Origin: Citrifermentans bremense R1 | GTDB taxonomy: Bacteria > Desulfobacterota > Desulfuromonadia > Geobacterales > Geobacteraceae | Assembly: GCF_000426865.1 (NCBI RefSeq) | Contig: NZ_AUGE01000001.1 | Coordinates: forward strand, 434,001 to 498,000 | Direction: 5' to 3' | Length of the DNA stretch: 64,000 nt | Shown: positions 36,341 through 45,577 of the stretch, piece by piece | How positions within the stretch are numbered: the stretch's first letter is position 1 | Layout: every line of letters starts with the position of its first letter | Made by a program: the position numbers and the translations under genes | Notes under the pieces: model-generated | What the model saw: only the letters and a program-made list of their open reading frames with translations | Databases searched by the model: none | Told to the model about the DNA's origin: nothing

Positions 36341-37308
36341 CAGCGCATCTGCTCCAGTCGGTCGAAGACCAGGGCCTTCACCTCGGCCAAGGTCCCCTTC
36401 ACGGTGCAGCCGGCGGCGTTATGATGCCCGCCGCCGCCGAAGGAGGCGGATACGGCGGAGACGTCCACCTTCCCCTTGGACCTGAAGCCGACCTTGAAAA
36501 GCCCCTCCTCGATCTGGCGGAAAAAGAGCGCCACCTGCACTCCCCTGATGGAGCGGGGGTAGTTGATGAAGCGGTCGGTGTCCTGGGCGGTGGCGCCGGT
36601 CTTCTCGTACATGTCGAGAGTGACGGTGACCGAGGCGTACTCCCCGGAGGGGGAGACGGTGAGATCGGAAAGCGCCAGTGCGAGGAGCGCGATACGCTGC
36701 AGCGGCTCGCTCTCGTAGAGGTTCTCGTTCACGTCCCAGGCGTTGACCCCCTTGCCGATCATCTCGCCGGCGATGGCGAACGCCTCGGGGTCGGAGTTGG
36801 AGTAGTGGAAGCTCCCGGTGTCGGAAAGGATGGCGGTGTAGATGCAAAGCGCAGCGGGATAATCCACCTCGTCGCCGGCCGCCTTGATGATCCGGTGGAT
36901 GAGGGCCGCGGTGGCGCTCGCCTGGGGATCGATCAGGTTGCAGACTCCGAAGTTCTCGCACCCCAAGTGGTGGTCGATGTTGATGAAGCGGCCGATCCTC
37001 TTGTTGCCGGTGACCGCCTTTCCCGCCCTGCGGAACTCCCCCACGTCGAGGACGAAGCAGACGTCGAAGTCCCGCTCCGGCATTTCCGCATAGACCTGGT
37101 CCGCCATGGGGAGGAAGGAGCAGTTGTCCGGGACCGGATCGCTCAGGTACACGGTGACGTCCTTGCCGCGCCCGGAGAGGTAATTGGCAAGGGCAAGCGA
37201 CGAGCCGACCGCGTCCGGGTCGGGACTCTCGTGGCTGGTGATCAGGAAGCTGGAGCCGTTGTCGATCTCCGCCAGTATCCGGGTTATCTCAGCTTTGCTC
37301 GCCGTCAT
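36340..37308 (-). CDS. nrnA: DHH-family oligoribonuclease / pAp phosphatase
   Basis: Degrades nanoRNA and dephosphorylates pAp. The 322-residue protein has the DHH domain motifs HESPDPDAVGSSLALANYL, FVLDVGEF, INIDHHLGCENFG, TDTGSFHYSN (as LSDTGSFHYSN) and the DHHA1 substrate motif SFGGGGHHNAAG near the C-terminus. The gene overlaps rbfA by 20 bases and truB by one base; the rbfA-nrnA-truB order is typical. ATG at 37308. Confidence 0.95.
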   Translation of the reverse strand: MTASKAEITRILAEIDNGSSFLITSHESPDPDAVGSSLALANYLSGRGKDVTVYLSDPVPDNCSFLPMADQVYAEMPERDFDVCFVLDVGEFRRAGKAVTGNKRIGRFINIDHHLGCENFGVCNLIDPQASATAALIHRIIKAAGDEVDYPAALCIYTAILSDTGSFHYSNSDPEAFAIAGEMIGKGVNAWDVNENLYESEPLQRIALLALALSDLTVSPSGEYASVTVTLDMYEKTGATAQDTDRFINYPRSIRGVQVALFFRQIEEGLFKVGFRSKGKVDVSAVSASFGGGGHHNAAGCTVKGTLAEVKALVFDRLEQMR

Positions 37309-37648
37309 CCGTTGCCCCTATCTCCTTCAGAATCGATTCGATATGCTGGCCGTAATCCAGGGATGTGTCGTACTTGAACAGGACCTCGGGAACGAAGCGC
37401 ATCTTGAGCGCCTGCCCGATCTCCTTGCGGATGTAACCTTTGGCGGAGTTGAGCCCCGCCTCGCTGTTCTTTTTGTCCTCGTCGCTGCCATGTACGGTGA
37501 AGTACACCGTCGCCTGCCTGAGGTCCGGGGTCATCTTGACGCCGGTGATGGTGAGAAACCCGATGCGCGGGTCCTTGAGCCCCTTGATGAGGAGTTCGGA
37601 GATGATCTTGTGGATCTGCTCTCCGACCTTGTCTGAACGCTTTACCAT
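37289..37648 (-). CDS. rbfA: ribosome-binding factor A
   Basis: Late 16S rRNA maturation factor of the 30S subunit. The 119-residue KH-like protein begins MVKRSDKVGEQIHKIISELL, followed by DPRIGFLTITGVKMTPDLRQATVYFTV and KGYIRKEIGQALKMRFVPEVLFKYD. The ATG at 37648 is in the usual place after infB with an intervening gap of about 120 bases. Confidence 0.96.
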   Translation of the reverse strand: MVKRSDKVGEQIHKIISELLIKGLKDPRIGFLTITGVKMTPDLRQATVYFTVHGSDEDKKNSEAGLNSAKGYIRKEIGQALKMRFVPEVLFKYDTSLDYGQHIESILKEIGATDDGEQS

Positions 37649-37766
37649 TTTCTTTTTCTCTCTGATCTGCCCGGGAAAAAACCAAGGCGCAAACGGTTAA
37701 GGGGAGAGGGCCTTCCGCGGCCGGATGCCGGACGCGGGACGCCGCTCTCCCCGTTTTGTCGTGGTG

Positions 37767-40724
37767 CTACAGCTTGCCGGCTACCTTCTCCATCTCGAAG
37801 CACTCGAAGATGTCGCCGATTTTGAGGTCGTTGTAGTTCTCCAGGGACATGCCGCACTCGTAGCCGGTGGCCACTTCCTTCACGTCGTCCTTGAAGCGGC
37901 GCAGGCTTCCCAGCTTCCCTTCGTAGACCACCATGTTGTCGCGCAGAAGGCGGACCTGGGCGTTTCTGACGATCTTGCCGTCGGTGACGTAGGAACCTGC
38001 GACCATGCCGGCCTTGGGTACCGAGAACACCTCGCGGATCTCGGCGCGCCCCAGGTACTTCTCTTTGAAGGTCGGCTCCAGGAGCCCTTCCATCGCCTTC
38101 TTGATGTCGTCCACCGCGTCGTAGATGATGTTGTAGAGCCTGACGTCGACCCCTTCCTTCTCGGCGAGCGCCGCCGCCTTGACCTCGGGACGGACGTTGA
38201 AGCCGAGGATGATGGCGTTGGAGGCGCTGGCCAGGTTGACGTCGGTCTCCGTGATGGCGCCGACCGAGGCGTGCAGCACGTTGAGGCGGATGGCATCGGT
38301 GGTGAGCTTTCTGAGCGACTCGGCCACGGCCTCGACCGAACCCTGCACGTCCCCCTTGACGATGGTGTTCAGGTCCTTCACCTCGCCCTTCTGGATCTTC
38401 TCGTAGAGCTGCTCCAGGGAGAGCTTGCTGTGCTTGGCGAGTTCGGACTCGCGCAGCTTCATCTGGCGGTGGTTGGCGATCTCTTTCGCCTGCTTCTCGT
38501 CGCCCATGGCCACGAAGATGTCGCCTGCGTCGGGAACCCCGTTGAAGCCGATGACCTCGACCGGCATGGCCGGGCCCGCGGCAAGCACCTTGTCCCCGCG
38601 GTCGTTTTGCATGGCACGGACGCGTCCGTAGTGGACCCCGGCCACGAAGTAGTCGCCGCTTTTCAGCGTCCCTTCCTGGACCAGGACGGTCGCGACCGGG
38701 CCGCGCCCCTTGTCCAGCTTCGCCTCGACGATGGTGCCGCGGGCGGCCTTGTCCGGGTTGGCCTTAAGTTCCAGAACGTCGGCCTGCAAGAGAACCATCT
38801 CCAGAAGCGACTCCAGGTTGATCCGTTTCTTGGCGGAGACCTCGACGAAGATGGTCTCGCCCCCCCACTCCTCTGACACAAGACCGAACTCCATCAGTTC
38901 CTGCTTCACCTTGCCGGGGCTCGCCTCCGGCTTGTCGATCTTGTTGATCGCCACGATGATGGGAACGCCGGCAGCTTTGGAGTGGTTCACCGCCTCGCGG
39001 GTCTGCGGCATGACGCCGTCGTCCGCCGCCACCACCAGGATGACGATGTCGGTGACCTTGGCCCCCCTGGCGCGCATGGCGGTGAACGCCTCGTGGCCCG
39101 GGGTATCGAGGAAGGTGATCTTCCTCCCCTTCAACTCGACGTCGTAGGCGCCGATATGCTGGGTGATGCCGCCGGCCTCGCCTGCTATGACGTTGGCTTC
39201 GCGGATGGCGTCCAGAAGCGAGGTTTTGCCGTGGTCGACGTGACCCATGATGGTGACGACCGGCGGACGCTTCAGCAGGGACTCAGGCGCATCGGGCTCC
39301 GCCTCCAGGATCTCGTCCACGTCGAGCGCCACGTTCTCGATCTCGTAGCCGAAGTCGGTGGCGAGAAGGGTTGCGGTATCGAAGTCGAGCGGGTGGTTGA
39401 TGGTGGCCATGACCCCGAGCTTCATCAGCGCGCGGATCAGGTCGGTGGCCTTGATCCCCATCCTCTTGGCGAGTTCGCCCACGGTGATGGACTCGGAGAT
39501 CTTGATGATCCTTTTGATAGCCTTCGGGACCGTGATCTCGGTCTTCTTGCCGATCTGGACCTTCTCGTATTTACCCTTTTTCCCCTTGGAACGGGGGCCT
39601 GGCTCGAAAACGCGCTCGCGCTTGTCGAGGATGTCCTTGAAACTGTCCTTCTTCCCCTTCCCTGCTGCGGCGGGTGCGCCCTTCTTGCCGTTTTTGGCGT
39701 AGTCGGTGCCGCCGGCAGGGGCCGGCTTTCTCCCTTTGCGGCGGTCGTCGCCCAGAAGCGGCGGCGCATCTATCGGAGCAAGCGGTGCGGGACGATCAGG
39801 ACGCCCGCCGGTGGGTCCGCCGGGGCGGCCGGTGGTCGGACGCTCGCCGGGACGGCCAGGGGCGCCGGCGGGACGCGGCCCACCCGGTCGGGGCGCGGGG
39901 CGCTCGGTGCCGGGGCGCTCGACGCCGCGCGGCATGCCGGGGCGCGGCGCGGGGCGCTCGCCCGGGGCGGTGCGCTGGTATTCGCGGCGCTCGGCGGGGC
40001 GCTGCGCGGGAATCGGGATCTCGACCCGCCCCAAGATCCTTGCCCTGGTGGGGGTCGCCTTTTCGGGCTCCTGCTCTTCGGCCTTGGCGGGGGCCTGGGC
40101 CTCGGCGGAGGCTGCCGCTACCGGCGCCGCGGGTACTGCCGGGGCGGGCGCTTCCGGCTTCGCTGCCGGCTTAGCTACCGGGGCTTCTGCCGGTGCCGGG
40201 GCCGCGGGGGCGGCTTCCGCGGCGGGTGCCGCCGGAGCTTCCGCAGCCTTGGGTGCGGCGGCAACGGGTGCCGGCTCGGCCGGTTTTTCCTTCTCGGGCT
40301 TCGCTGCCTCGGCGGGTGCCGCTGCGGGCTTAGGCACGGGCGCAGCCTCTATGATGCGGGCGCGGACCGGTTCTGCCTGGCGCGGCTTGGGGGGCTCAGC
40401 CTTCTCGGCCTCGACCTTCTCGGGCTCGGCCTTTTGCGGGGCCTCTTCCTGAGCCGCGGGAGCGGATGCGGCTTCGGCGGAAGCGGCCTCAGGCTCGACG
40501 GCCTTGGCCCGGCGGCGGATCAGGGTCGGCTTGACCCGGACTTCCTCCTGGGAGACTTCTTTGTGGGGTGTCTGCGCAGGGGCGGACAGCGCCTTGATAT
40601 CCGAATCCTCAAGGACCGCCATATGGTTCTTTACCGACACACCAGCGTCGGCCAGCCTTGCCATAAGCTCTTTATTGTCTATCCCCATCTGCTGCGCCAG
40701 CTCATATACGCGGGTTTTGCTCAT
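37767..40724 (-). CDS. infB: translation initiation factor IF-2
   Basis: GTPase that places fMet-tRNA on the 30S subunit. At 985 residues it is a long form. The N-terminus ([34 protein letters not shown]) is followed by an Ala/Pro/Glu-rich stretch (about 60-230) and a Gly/Pro/Arg-rich stretch (about 240-330), a second IF2-N domain, and then the G domain with [14 protein letters not shown] (about 490), [15 protein letters not shown] and NKIDKPEA, then domains 2-4. The low-complexity linker is typical of deltaproteobacteria. ATG at 40724 directly abuts the preceding gene's stop. Confidence 0.98.
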   Translation of the reverse strand: MSKTRVYELAQQMGIDNKELMARLADAGVSVKNHMAVLEDSDIKALSAPAQTPHKEVSQEEVRVKPTLIRRRAKAVEPEAASAEAASAPAAQEEAPQKAEPEKVEAEKAEPPKPRQAEPVRARIIEAAPVPKPAAAPAEAAKPEKEKPAEPAPVAAAPKAAEAPAAPAAEAAPAAPAPAEAPVAKPAAKPEAPAPAVPAAPVAAASAEAQAPAKAEEQEPEKATPTRARILGRVEIPIPAQRPAERREYQRTAPGERPAPRPGMPRGVERPGTERPAPRPGGPRPAGAPGRPGERPTTGRPGGPTGGRPDRPAPLAPIDAPPLLGDDRRKGRKPAPAGGTDYAKNGKKGAPAAAGKGKKDSFKDILDKRERVFEPGPRSKGKKGKYEKVQIGKKTEITVPKAIKRIIKISESITVGELAKRMGIKATDLIRALMKLGVMATINHPLDFDTATLLATDFGYEIENVALDVDEILEAEPDAPESLLKRPPVVTIMGHVDHGKTSLLDAIREANVIAGEAGGITQHIGAYDVELKGRKITFLDTPGHEAFTAMRARGAKVTDIVILVVAADDGVMPQTREAVNHSKAAGVPIIVAINKIDKPEASPGKVKQELMEFGLVSEEWGGETIFVEVSAKKRINLESLLEMVLLQADVLELKANPDKAARGTIVEAKLDKGRGPVATVLVQEGTLKSGDYFVAGVHYGRVRAMQNDRGDKVLAAGPAMPVEVIGFNGVPDAGDIFVAMGDEKQAKEIANHRQMKLRESELAKHSKLSLEQLYEKIQKGEVKDLNTIVKGDVQGSVEAVAESLRKLTTDAIRLNVLHASVGAITETDVNLASASNAIILGFNVRPEVKAAALAEKEGVDVRLYNIIYDAVDDIKKAMEGLLEPTFKEKYLGRAEIREVFSVPKAGMVAGSYVTDGKIVRNAQVRLLRDNMVVYEGKLGSLRRFKDDVKEVATGYECGMSLENYNDLKIGDIFECFEMEKVAGKL

Positions 40725-41318
40725 CTACTCACGCTCCTCCTCAAAGAAGTTCCTGTACTTTTCAATTTCCAATTCAATAGACCCGACAAAGCCGCTCTCC
40801 GTCACCACGAGGACACTCCTAAGCTCTTTGCCCAAAAGCGCCCCGAGGCGTTCCTTGGTGAACAGGGAGACGCACGGTACCCCCCTAAGCTTCGCGACGG
40901 CGCGGAACTTCTCCCCGATGTCGGCGGAGATGTCTGTGGCCAGAAAGAGGATCCCGGCTCCGCTCTTTTTCAGCTTCTCCAGCGCCTGGTCCGAGCCCGA
41001 GACGATCTTCCCGGCCTTGTTGGCCAGGGAGAGGTAGGAGGCTATCCGCTCCTCGAGCTTTTCTACTACCTGCCGCGCCAGCCCTTCCGGGTCGACCTGG
41101 GCGACCTCGGTTTTGAAGCCGCGGCCGAACTGCCTTTTTTGCGCCGCCTGCTTGAGGCAGCTCCCCTTCATGCAGGTATAGGCACCGCGTCCGGGAAGTT
41201 TCTGCTGCAGGTCGGGGACTACCGTGCCGTCCGGGGCCAGCACCAGGCGAAGCAGGCTCCCCTTGTCCTTGGTCTCACGGCAGGCGAGGCAGCTTCTTTG
41301 CGGGTTGGCCTTGGGCAT
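40725..41318 (-). CDS. YlxR-YlxQ (DUF448 / L7Ae-like) fusion protein
   Basis: A 197-residue RNA-binding protein. The first ~85 residues are YlxR/DUF448 (RSCLACRETKDKGSLLRLV, GRGAYTCMKGSCLKQA). The remainder is a ribosomal L7Ae-like domain (ASYLSLANKAGKIVSGSDQALEKL, AGILFLATDISADIGEKF). In Bacillus these are separate genes (ylxR, ylxQ) between nusA and infB; here they form one chain in the same slot. Six bases downstream of nusA; its stop abuts infB. Confidence 0.92.
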   Translation of the reverse strand: MPKANPQRSCLACRETKDKGSLLRLVLAPDGTVVPDLQQKLPGRGAYTCMKGSCLKQAAQKRQFGRGFKTEVAQVDPEGLARQVVEKLEERIASYLSLANKAGKIVSGSDQALEKLKKSGAGILFLATDISADIGEKFRAVAKLRGVPCVSLFTKERLGALLGKELRSVLVVTESGFVGSIELEIEKYRNFFEEERE

Positions 41319-41324
41319 GCTGCG

Positions 41325-42473
41325 CTAGATCTCCTCTTCGGCCTCGACCTGCGGCTGGGCTTCCGTCGCCTCTTCGGCCGGCTCCTCTTCCACCTCGGTG
41401 CCGTCGTAGGAGGCAAACTGCTGCAGCTCGGCCTCGGCCATGCGGGTCTCGCTCTTGATGTCGATCTTCCAGCCGGTAAGCTTCGCCGCCAGGCGCACGT
41501 TCTGGCCGCGCTTGCCGATGGCAAGCGAAAGCTGGTCGTCCGCCACGATCACCTCCATGGCGTAATCCTCTTCGTCGACGTACACCTTGGTCACCACGGC
41601 GGGAGCCAGCGCGTTGCAGGCGAAGCGGGCGATATCCTCGCTCCAGGGGATGATGTCGATCTTCTCGCCGCGCAGCTCGGAGACCACGTTCTGCACGCGG
41701 GATCCCCTCATGCCGACGCAGGCGCCGACCGGGTCGACGTCGGAGTCATGCGAGTAGACGGCGATCTTCGCGCGCCCGCCCGGCTCGCGCACCACGCTCT
41801 TGATCTCGACGATCCCCTCCGCGATTTCCGGCACCTCCGCTTCGAAAAGCTTGGCGAGCATGGTGGGATGGGTGCGGGAGAGCATGATCTGCGGCCCCTT
41901 GGTGGTCATGCGGATCTCGGTGATGAGCGCCTTGACGCGGTCCCCCTGACGGTAGACCTCGCGCGGGGCCTGCTCCTTGTGCGGCAAAAGCGCCTCGGCG
42001 CGACCCAGGTCGACGATCAGGTCACCCTTCTCGAAGCGGCGCACCACGCCGTTGACGATCTCCCCCTGGCGCTCCATGAACTCGTTGAAGATGGTCTCGC
42101 GCTCGGCCTCGCGCACGCGCTGGATGATCACCTGCTTTGCGGTCTGGGCGGCGATCCTGGAGAAGCCGGAAGCGTCCATCTTCATGCCGATGGAGTCGCC
42201 GATCTCTACCTCAGGATCCTCCTCGCGCGCCTCGTCCAGCTCAATCTCGCGATAGGAATCCTGCACCTCTTCCACGACGGTAACGAATTCGAACAGCTCC
42301 ACCTCGCCTTCCTCGGGATTGTAGTGCGCCTCAAGGTCGCGGGTATTGCGAAACTTCTTGTTGGCAGCGGTGAGGACAGCCTGCTCCAGCGCCTCCACTA
42401 CAATGCTCTTATCGATCCCCTTCTCTTTTACGATCTGGTCGATCGTGTGCTTGAGGTTAAAGCTTGTTTCCAC
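41325..42473 (-). CDS. nusA: transcription termination/antitermination factor NusA
   Basis: RNA polymerase elongation and termination factor. The 382-residue protein has the N-terminal RNAP-binding domain, an S1 domain ([32 protein letters not shown]), KH1 ([18 protein letters not shown]) and KH2 ([23 protein letters not shown]), then a short acidic tail. It lacks the acidic C-terminal repeats of E. coli NusA, as is usual outside gammaproteobacteria. ATG at 42473; 37 bases after rimP. Confidence 0.97.
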   Translation of the reverse strand: METSFNLKHTIDQIVKEKGIDKSIVVEALEQAVLTAANKKFRNTRDLEAHYNPEEGEVELFEFVTVVEEVQDSYREIELDEAREEDPEVEIGDSIGMKMDASGFSRIAAQTAKQVIIQRVREAERETIFNEFMERQGEIVNGVVRRFEKGDLIVDLGRAEALLPHKEQAPREVYRQGDRVKALITEIRMTTKGPQIMLSRTHPTMLAKLFEAEVPEIAEGIVEIKSVVREPGGRAKIAVYSHDSDVDPVGACVGMRGSRVQNVVSELRGEKIDIIPWSEDIARFACNALAPAVVTKVYVDEEDYAMEVIVADDQLSLAIGKRGQNVRLAAKLTGWKIDIKSETRMAEAELQQFASYDGTEVEEEPAEEATEAQPQVEAEEEI

Positions 42474-42510
42474 GTCACGGTCTCCTTCACTTGCTAGGTA
42501 TAGTCAATTT

Positions 42511-42993
42511 TTAGAATTCGAATTCCAGGTTCGCCTTGGCCACCTTGTCCAAAGGGACGCGGGCGTGCTGCCCCTCGGTGAGATCGATGCCGATCACGCC
42601 GTCCGCTATGCCGGTGAGCTTCCCGGTAAAGGTCTTGCGCTTGTTGCCAGCTTCGTCGGCGAGCATCTCGAAGGTCTTCACCTTAATCAGGTGCCCGAGG
42701 AAACGCTCGTAATCCGCCACCTTCTTCAGCGGTCGGCATATGCCGGGGGAGGAAACCTCCAGCGTGTAACGCTCCGGCATGAAATCTTCCACGTCGAGGA
42801 TGTCGGAGAGCTGCCGGCTCACGTCGGCGCAGTCGTCCAGGTTGATGCCCCCTTCCCGCTTCTCCAGGAAAACCCGCACCACCATATCGCGCCCCTCGCG
42901 CTTGTACTCCAGGTCGACCAGTTCGATGCCGAGCGGGGCGCCCACTTCCGCAATAATCTCAGTTACTCTTTCTACTACGTCGACCTTCGCCAT
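42511..42993 (-). CDS. rimP: ribosome maturation factor RimP
   Basis: 30S assembly factor, 160 residues. Core motifs are IAEVGAPLGIELVDLEYKREG, VVRVFLEKREGGINLDDCADVSRQLSDILD, YTLEVSSPGICRPLKKVADYERF and GKLTGIADGVIGIDL. It heads the rimP-nusA-ylxRQ-infB operon. ATG at 42993 is preceded by a terminator-like hairpin only 17 bases away. Confidence 0.96.
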   Translation of the reverse strand: MAKVDVVERVTEIIAEVGAPLGIELVDLEYKREGRDMVVRVFLEKREGGINLDDCADVSRQLSDILDVEDFMPERYTLEVSSPGICRPLKKVADYERFLGHLIKVKTFEMLADEAGNKRKTFTGKLTGIADGVIGIDLTEGQHARVPLDKVAKANLEFEF

Positions 42994-43009
42994 CTCAAGG
43001 ATTTCCCAT

Positions 43010-43038
43010 AAAAAAAAGCGAGCCGGAGGAGCTCACTT
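43010..43038 (-). terminator. terminator-like hairpin in the rimP leader
   Basis: On the minus strand AAGTGAGC pairs with GCTCGCTT (one G-U pair) around loop TCCTCCG, followed by T8. It sits directly in front of the first gene of the nusA-infB operon rather than behind a gene, so it may be an attenuator. The loop carries an anti-purine UCCUCC stretch. Confidence 0.65.
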
Positions 43039-43451
43039 TTGAGTGAACGTTAACATGTGCCCAATATTTAGCATGGAAGAGTTCTTTATGCAAGCGCTTT
43101 TTTTGGAAAACTCGGCCGTTTTCCAGCATTTCGAGCCGCGTCGACGGCTGATAGAGCGGTCATTTTGCCTGTGCAAGATAACCGGCGCCAAAGACGATGG
43201 CGCGAGGTCAATGAGGCATATTTAATATTGCATGGACTTATTTTACTTCTGTCGCTACCTTGCCTGCACCGATAGCTCTCTTTCGCTGTGCCTGCGACAG
43301 TCGTTGCAGTGTCAGTCCAGGAAAGGATGAGGGACTTCAGGGCTCGCCCAAATACTGCCCGGCCAGCAATCGCTTCACTTTTAAACTTTTAACTGCTATA
43401 TATTGACGTTGCCGAAACGGCAAAACCACCTACAGCAGAAAGAGAATCCAC
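43039..43451. other. intergenic region between rimP and thrC
   Basis: About 410 bases between two divergent genes. No convincing coding frame or RNA gene seen. It should hold the promoters for the rimP operon (leftward) and thrC (rightward); several AT-rich candidates exist (such as TTTAATATT near 43221 and TGCTATATATTGAC near 43396), but no clear -35/-10 pair was found. Ends with a GAAAGAGA-type weak binding site before thrC. Confidence 0.5.
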
Positions 43452-44828
43452 ATGAAATACATAAGCACCAGGGGAAAGATAGCGCCGGTCGGTTTCAAGG
43501 ACGCGGTCATGATGGGACTTGCCACCGACGGCGGGCTGATTCTTCCGGAATCGATCCCGCAGCTCGACCGCAGCACCCTGGCCGCATGGTCCAAGCTCCC
43601 CTACCGCGAACTCGCCTTCAATGTCATCTCCCTTTTCGCCACCGACATACCGGCTTTCGACCTGAAGGCGCTCATCGACCGTTCCTACGGCAGCTTCGAG
43701 CACGAGGAGACCACCCCGCTGGTGCAAAAGGACGGCGTCTACATATTGGAGCTCTTCCACGGCCCCACCCTCGCCTTCAAGGACGTGGCGCTGCAGCTTC
43801 TGGGGAATCTCTTCGAATACCTTTTGAAGGAGCGCGGGGAGAAGATGAACATCCTCGGCGCCACCTCGGGCGACACCGGGAGCGCGGCCATCGCCGGGGT
43901 GCGCGGCAAGGAGAACATCAACATCTTCATCCTGCATCCGCACCTGAAGACCTCGCCGATCCAGGCGCTGCAGATGACCAGCGTGCTCGACGAGAACGTG
44001 CACAACGTCGCGGTGGAGGGGACCTTCGACGACTGCCAGAACATCGTGAAGACCCTCTTCAACGACCTGCAGTTCAAGAAGGAGTACGCGCTCGGCGCGG
44101 TGAACTCGATCAACTGGGCGCGCGTTTTGGCCCAGGTGGTCTACTACTTCTACGCCTGGGGTAGGCTCCCGGAGCAAAAAGAGGTGATCTTCTCCGTCCC
44201 CACCGGCAACTTCGGCGACATCTTCGCCGGCTACCTCGCGAAAAGGATGGGGCTCCCGGTGGAGAAGCTGCTTTTGGCCACCAACGAGAACAACATCCTC
44301 GCCCGCTTCGTGCAAACCGGCGACTATTCGCTCGGCAAGGTGGTGCAGACCGTCTCCCCCTCCATGGACATCCAGCTCGCCTCGAACCTTGAGCGCTACC
44401 TCTACTACCTCTGGGACGAGAACCCGGAGAAGGTCTGCAGCGCCTTCGCCGAACTGCAGTCGACCGGCAGGATCGCGTTCACCAAGGAGCAGGTGCTAAG
44501 GGTGCAGGCGGAGTTCATGAGCTGCACGGTGGACGAGCAGAAGACCCTGGATACCATCGCCTCCTTCAACCGCGAAACCGGCTACCTCCTCGACCCCCAC
44601 ACCGCGGTCGGCGTGCGCGGCGCCCTGGAATGCGCGCCGGGTCACCCGAGGGTCGTCTGCCTCGCCACGGCGCACCCCGCGAAATTCGGGGATGCCGTCG
44701 AGCGCGCCGTAGGCTCCCCTCCCCCGCTCCCCCCGGCGCTGGCGGCCCTGGTGGGGAAAGAGACCCGCTGCGAGCTGATGGCGCCCGACCAGGAGAAGAT
44801 CAAGGCGTTCGTCAAGGCCAAGGCGTAA
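43452..44828 (+). CDS. thrC: threonine synthase
   Basis: PLP enzyme converting O-phosphohomoserine to threonine. The 458-residue protein has the long-form N-terminus (MKYISTRGKIAPVGFKDAVM), the PLP lysine motif HGPTLAFKDVALQLLG (Lys110), GATSGDTGSAAIAGV, PTGNFGDIFAGYLAKRMGLP and a C-terminal region ending LVGKETRCELMAP. This is the E. coli/yeast type of threonine synthase, not the shorter plant-like form. ATG at 43452. The HAD phosphatase gene follows after 56 bases. Confidence 0.97.
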   Translation: MKYISTRGKIAPVGFKDAVMMGLATDGGLILPESIPQLDRSTLAAWSKLPYRELAFNVISLFATDIPAFDLKALIDRSYGSFEHEETTPLVQKDGVYILELFHGPTLAFKDVALQLLGNLFEYLLKERGEKMNILGATSGDTGSAAIAGVRGKENINIFILHPHLKTSPIQALQMTSVLDENVHNVAVEGTFDDCQNIVKTLFNDLQFKKEYALGAVNSINWARVLAQVVYYFYAWGRLPEQKEVIFSVPTGNFGDIFAGYLAKRMGLPVEKLLLATNENNILARFVQTGDYSLGKVVQTVSPSMDIQLASNLERYLYYLWDENPEKVCSAFAELQSTGRIAFTKEQVLRVQAEFMSCTVDEQKTLDTIASFNRETGYLLDPHTAVGVRGALECAPGHPRVVCLATAHPAKFGDAVERAVGSPPPLPPALAALVGKETRCELMAPDQEKIKAFVKAKA

Positions 44829-44884
44829 AGAGCAGCATCAGGCGGATCGGCTCCAGCCGATCCGCCTGCCGAGGAAGACCCCAC

Positions 44885-45577
44885 ATGCCCCTCCCCCTGA
44901 AAATCGACTGGACCCTCATCGACACCGTACTGCTGGACATGGACGGCACGCTCTTGGACCGGCACTTCGACGACCACTTCTGGGTGGAGCACGTCCCCAA
45001 GCGCTACGCCGAGAAACACGGAGGCACCGTTCAGGCGGCCAAAGAGAAGCTGTACCGCATGTTCCGCTCGCAGGAAAACACCCTCAACTGGACCGATCTC
45101 GACTACTGGTCCGAGCAGCTGGGGCTCGACATCCCGGTTCTAAAGGAAGAGCTGAACCACCTGATTGCGGTGCACCCTTTCGTCACCGAGTTCTTGCTCT
45201 TTTTGCGCCAGCACGGGAAGAAGACGTACCTGGTCACCAACGCCCACGGTAAGACGCTCAACTTGAAGCTGCACAGAACTAGGATTGGGAGCTACTTCGA
45301 CGGGATAGTCTCGGCCCACGACCTGGGACTTCCCAAGGAGGATCCGGCCTTCTGGGGGAAACTGCAGCAGGTGATACCGTACATACCTACGCGGAGCATG
45401 CTCGGGGAGGACAGCGAGACCAACCTGGAGACGGCGCGGCTTTTCGGCATCGGCTACCTGATCCATGTCGGGCGCTTCAGCTCCACCTCCGTCCCTTCGC
45501 TTTCCGAGCGCTTCCACACCATCCACTACTTCAGCGAGCTGATCCCTCGCGACGGCGGCATGACCGTCAATATCTGA
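44885..45577 (+). CDS. HAD-superfamily phosphatase (GMP/IMP nucleotidase-like)
   Basis: A 230-residue hydrolase. Motif I is LLDMDGTLLDRHFDDHFW, motif II is YLVTNAHGKTLNLKL, motif III/IV is LPKEDPAFW...MLGEDSETNLETA. The FWxxxVPxxYA segment after motif I resembles the YrfG/Nagd-like nucleotidase group, which hydrolyses GMP and IMP; this assignment is by resemblance. ATG at 44885; likely cotranscribed with thrC. Its 3' end overlaps the convergent regulator gene by 11 bases. Confidence 0.85.
   Translation: MPLPLKIDWTLIDTVLLDMDGTLLDRHFDDHFWVEHVPKRYAEKHGGTVQAAKEKLYRMFRSQENTLNWTDLDYWSEQLGLDIPVLKEELNHLIAVHPFVTEFLLFLRQHGKKTYLVTNAHGKTLNLKLHRTRIGSYFDGIVSAHDLGLPKEDPAFWGKLQQVIPYIPTRSMLGEDSETNLETARLFGIGYLIHVGRFSSTSVPSLSERFHTIHYFSELIPRDGGMTVNI

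Noticed and set aside
38982-42497. A very long open frame (over 1,100 codons) on the plus strand.
   Set aside because: It is antisense to infB, the YlxRQ fusion and nusA. The Gly/Arg-rich translation is what the complement of the Ala/Pro/Glu linker produces at high GC. No ribosome binding site or domain.
43043-43225. A 60-codon frame between rimP and thrC.
   Set aside because: No binding site, no family features, and it overlaps the rimP leader hairpin region.
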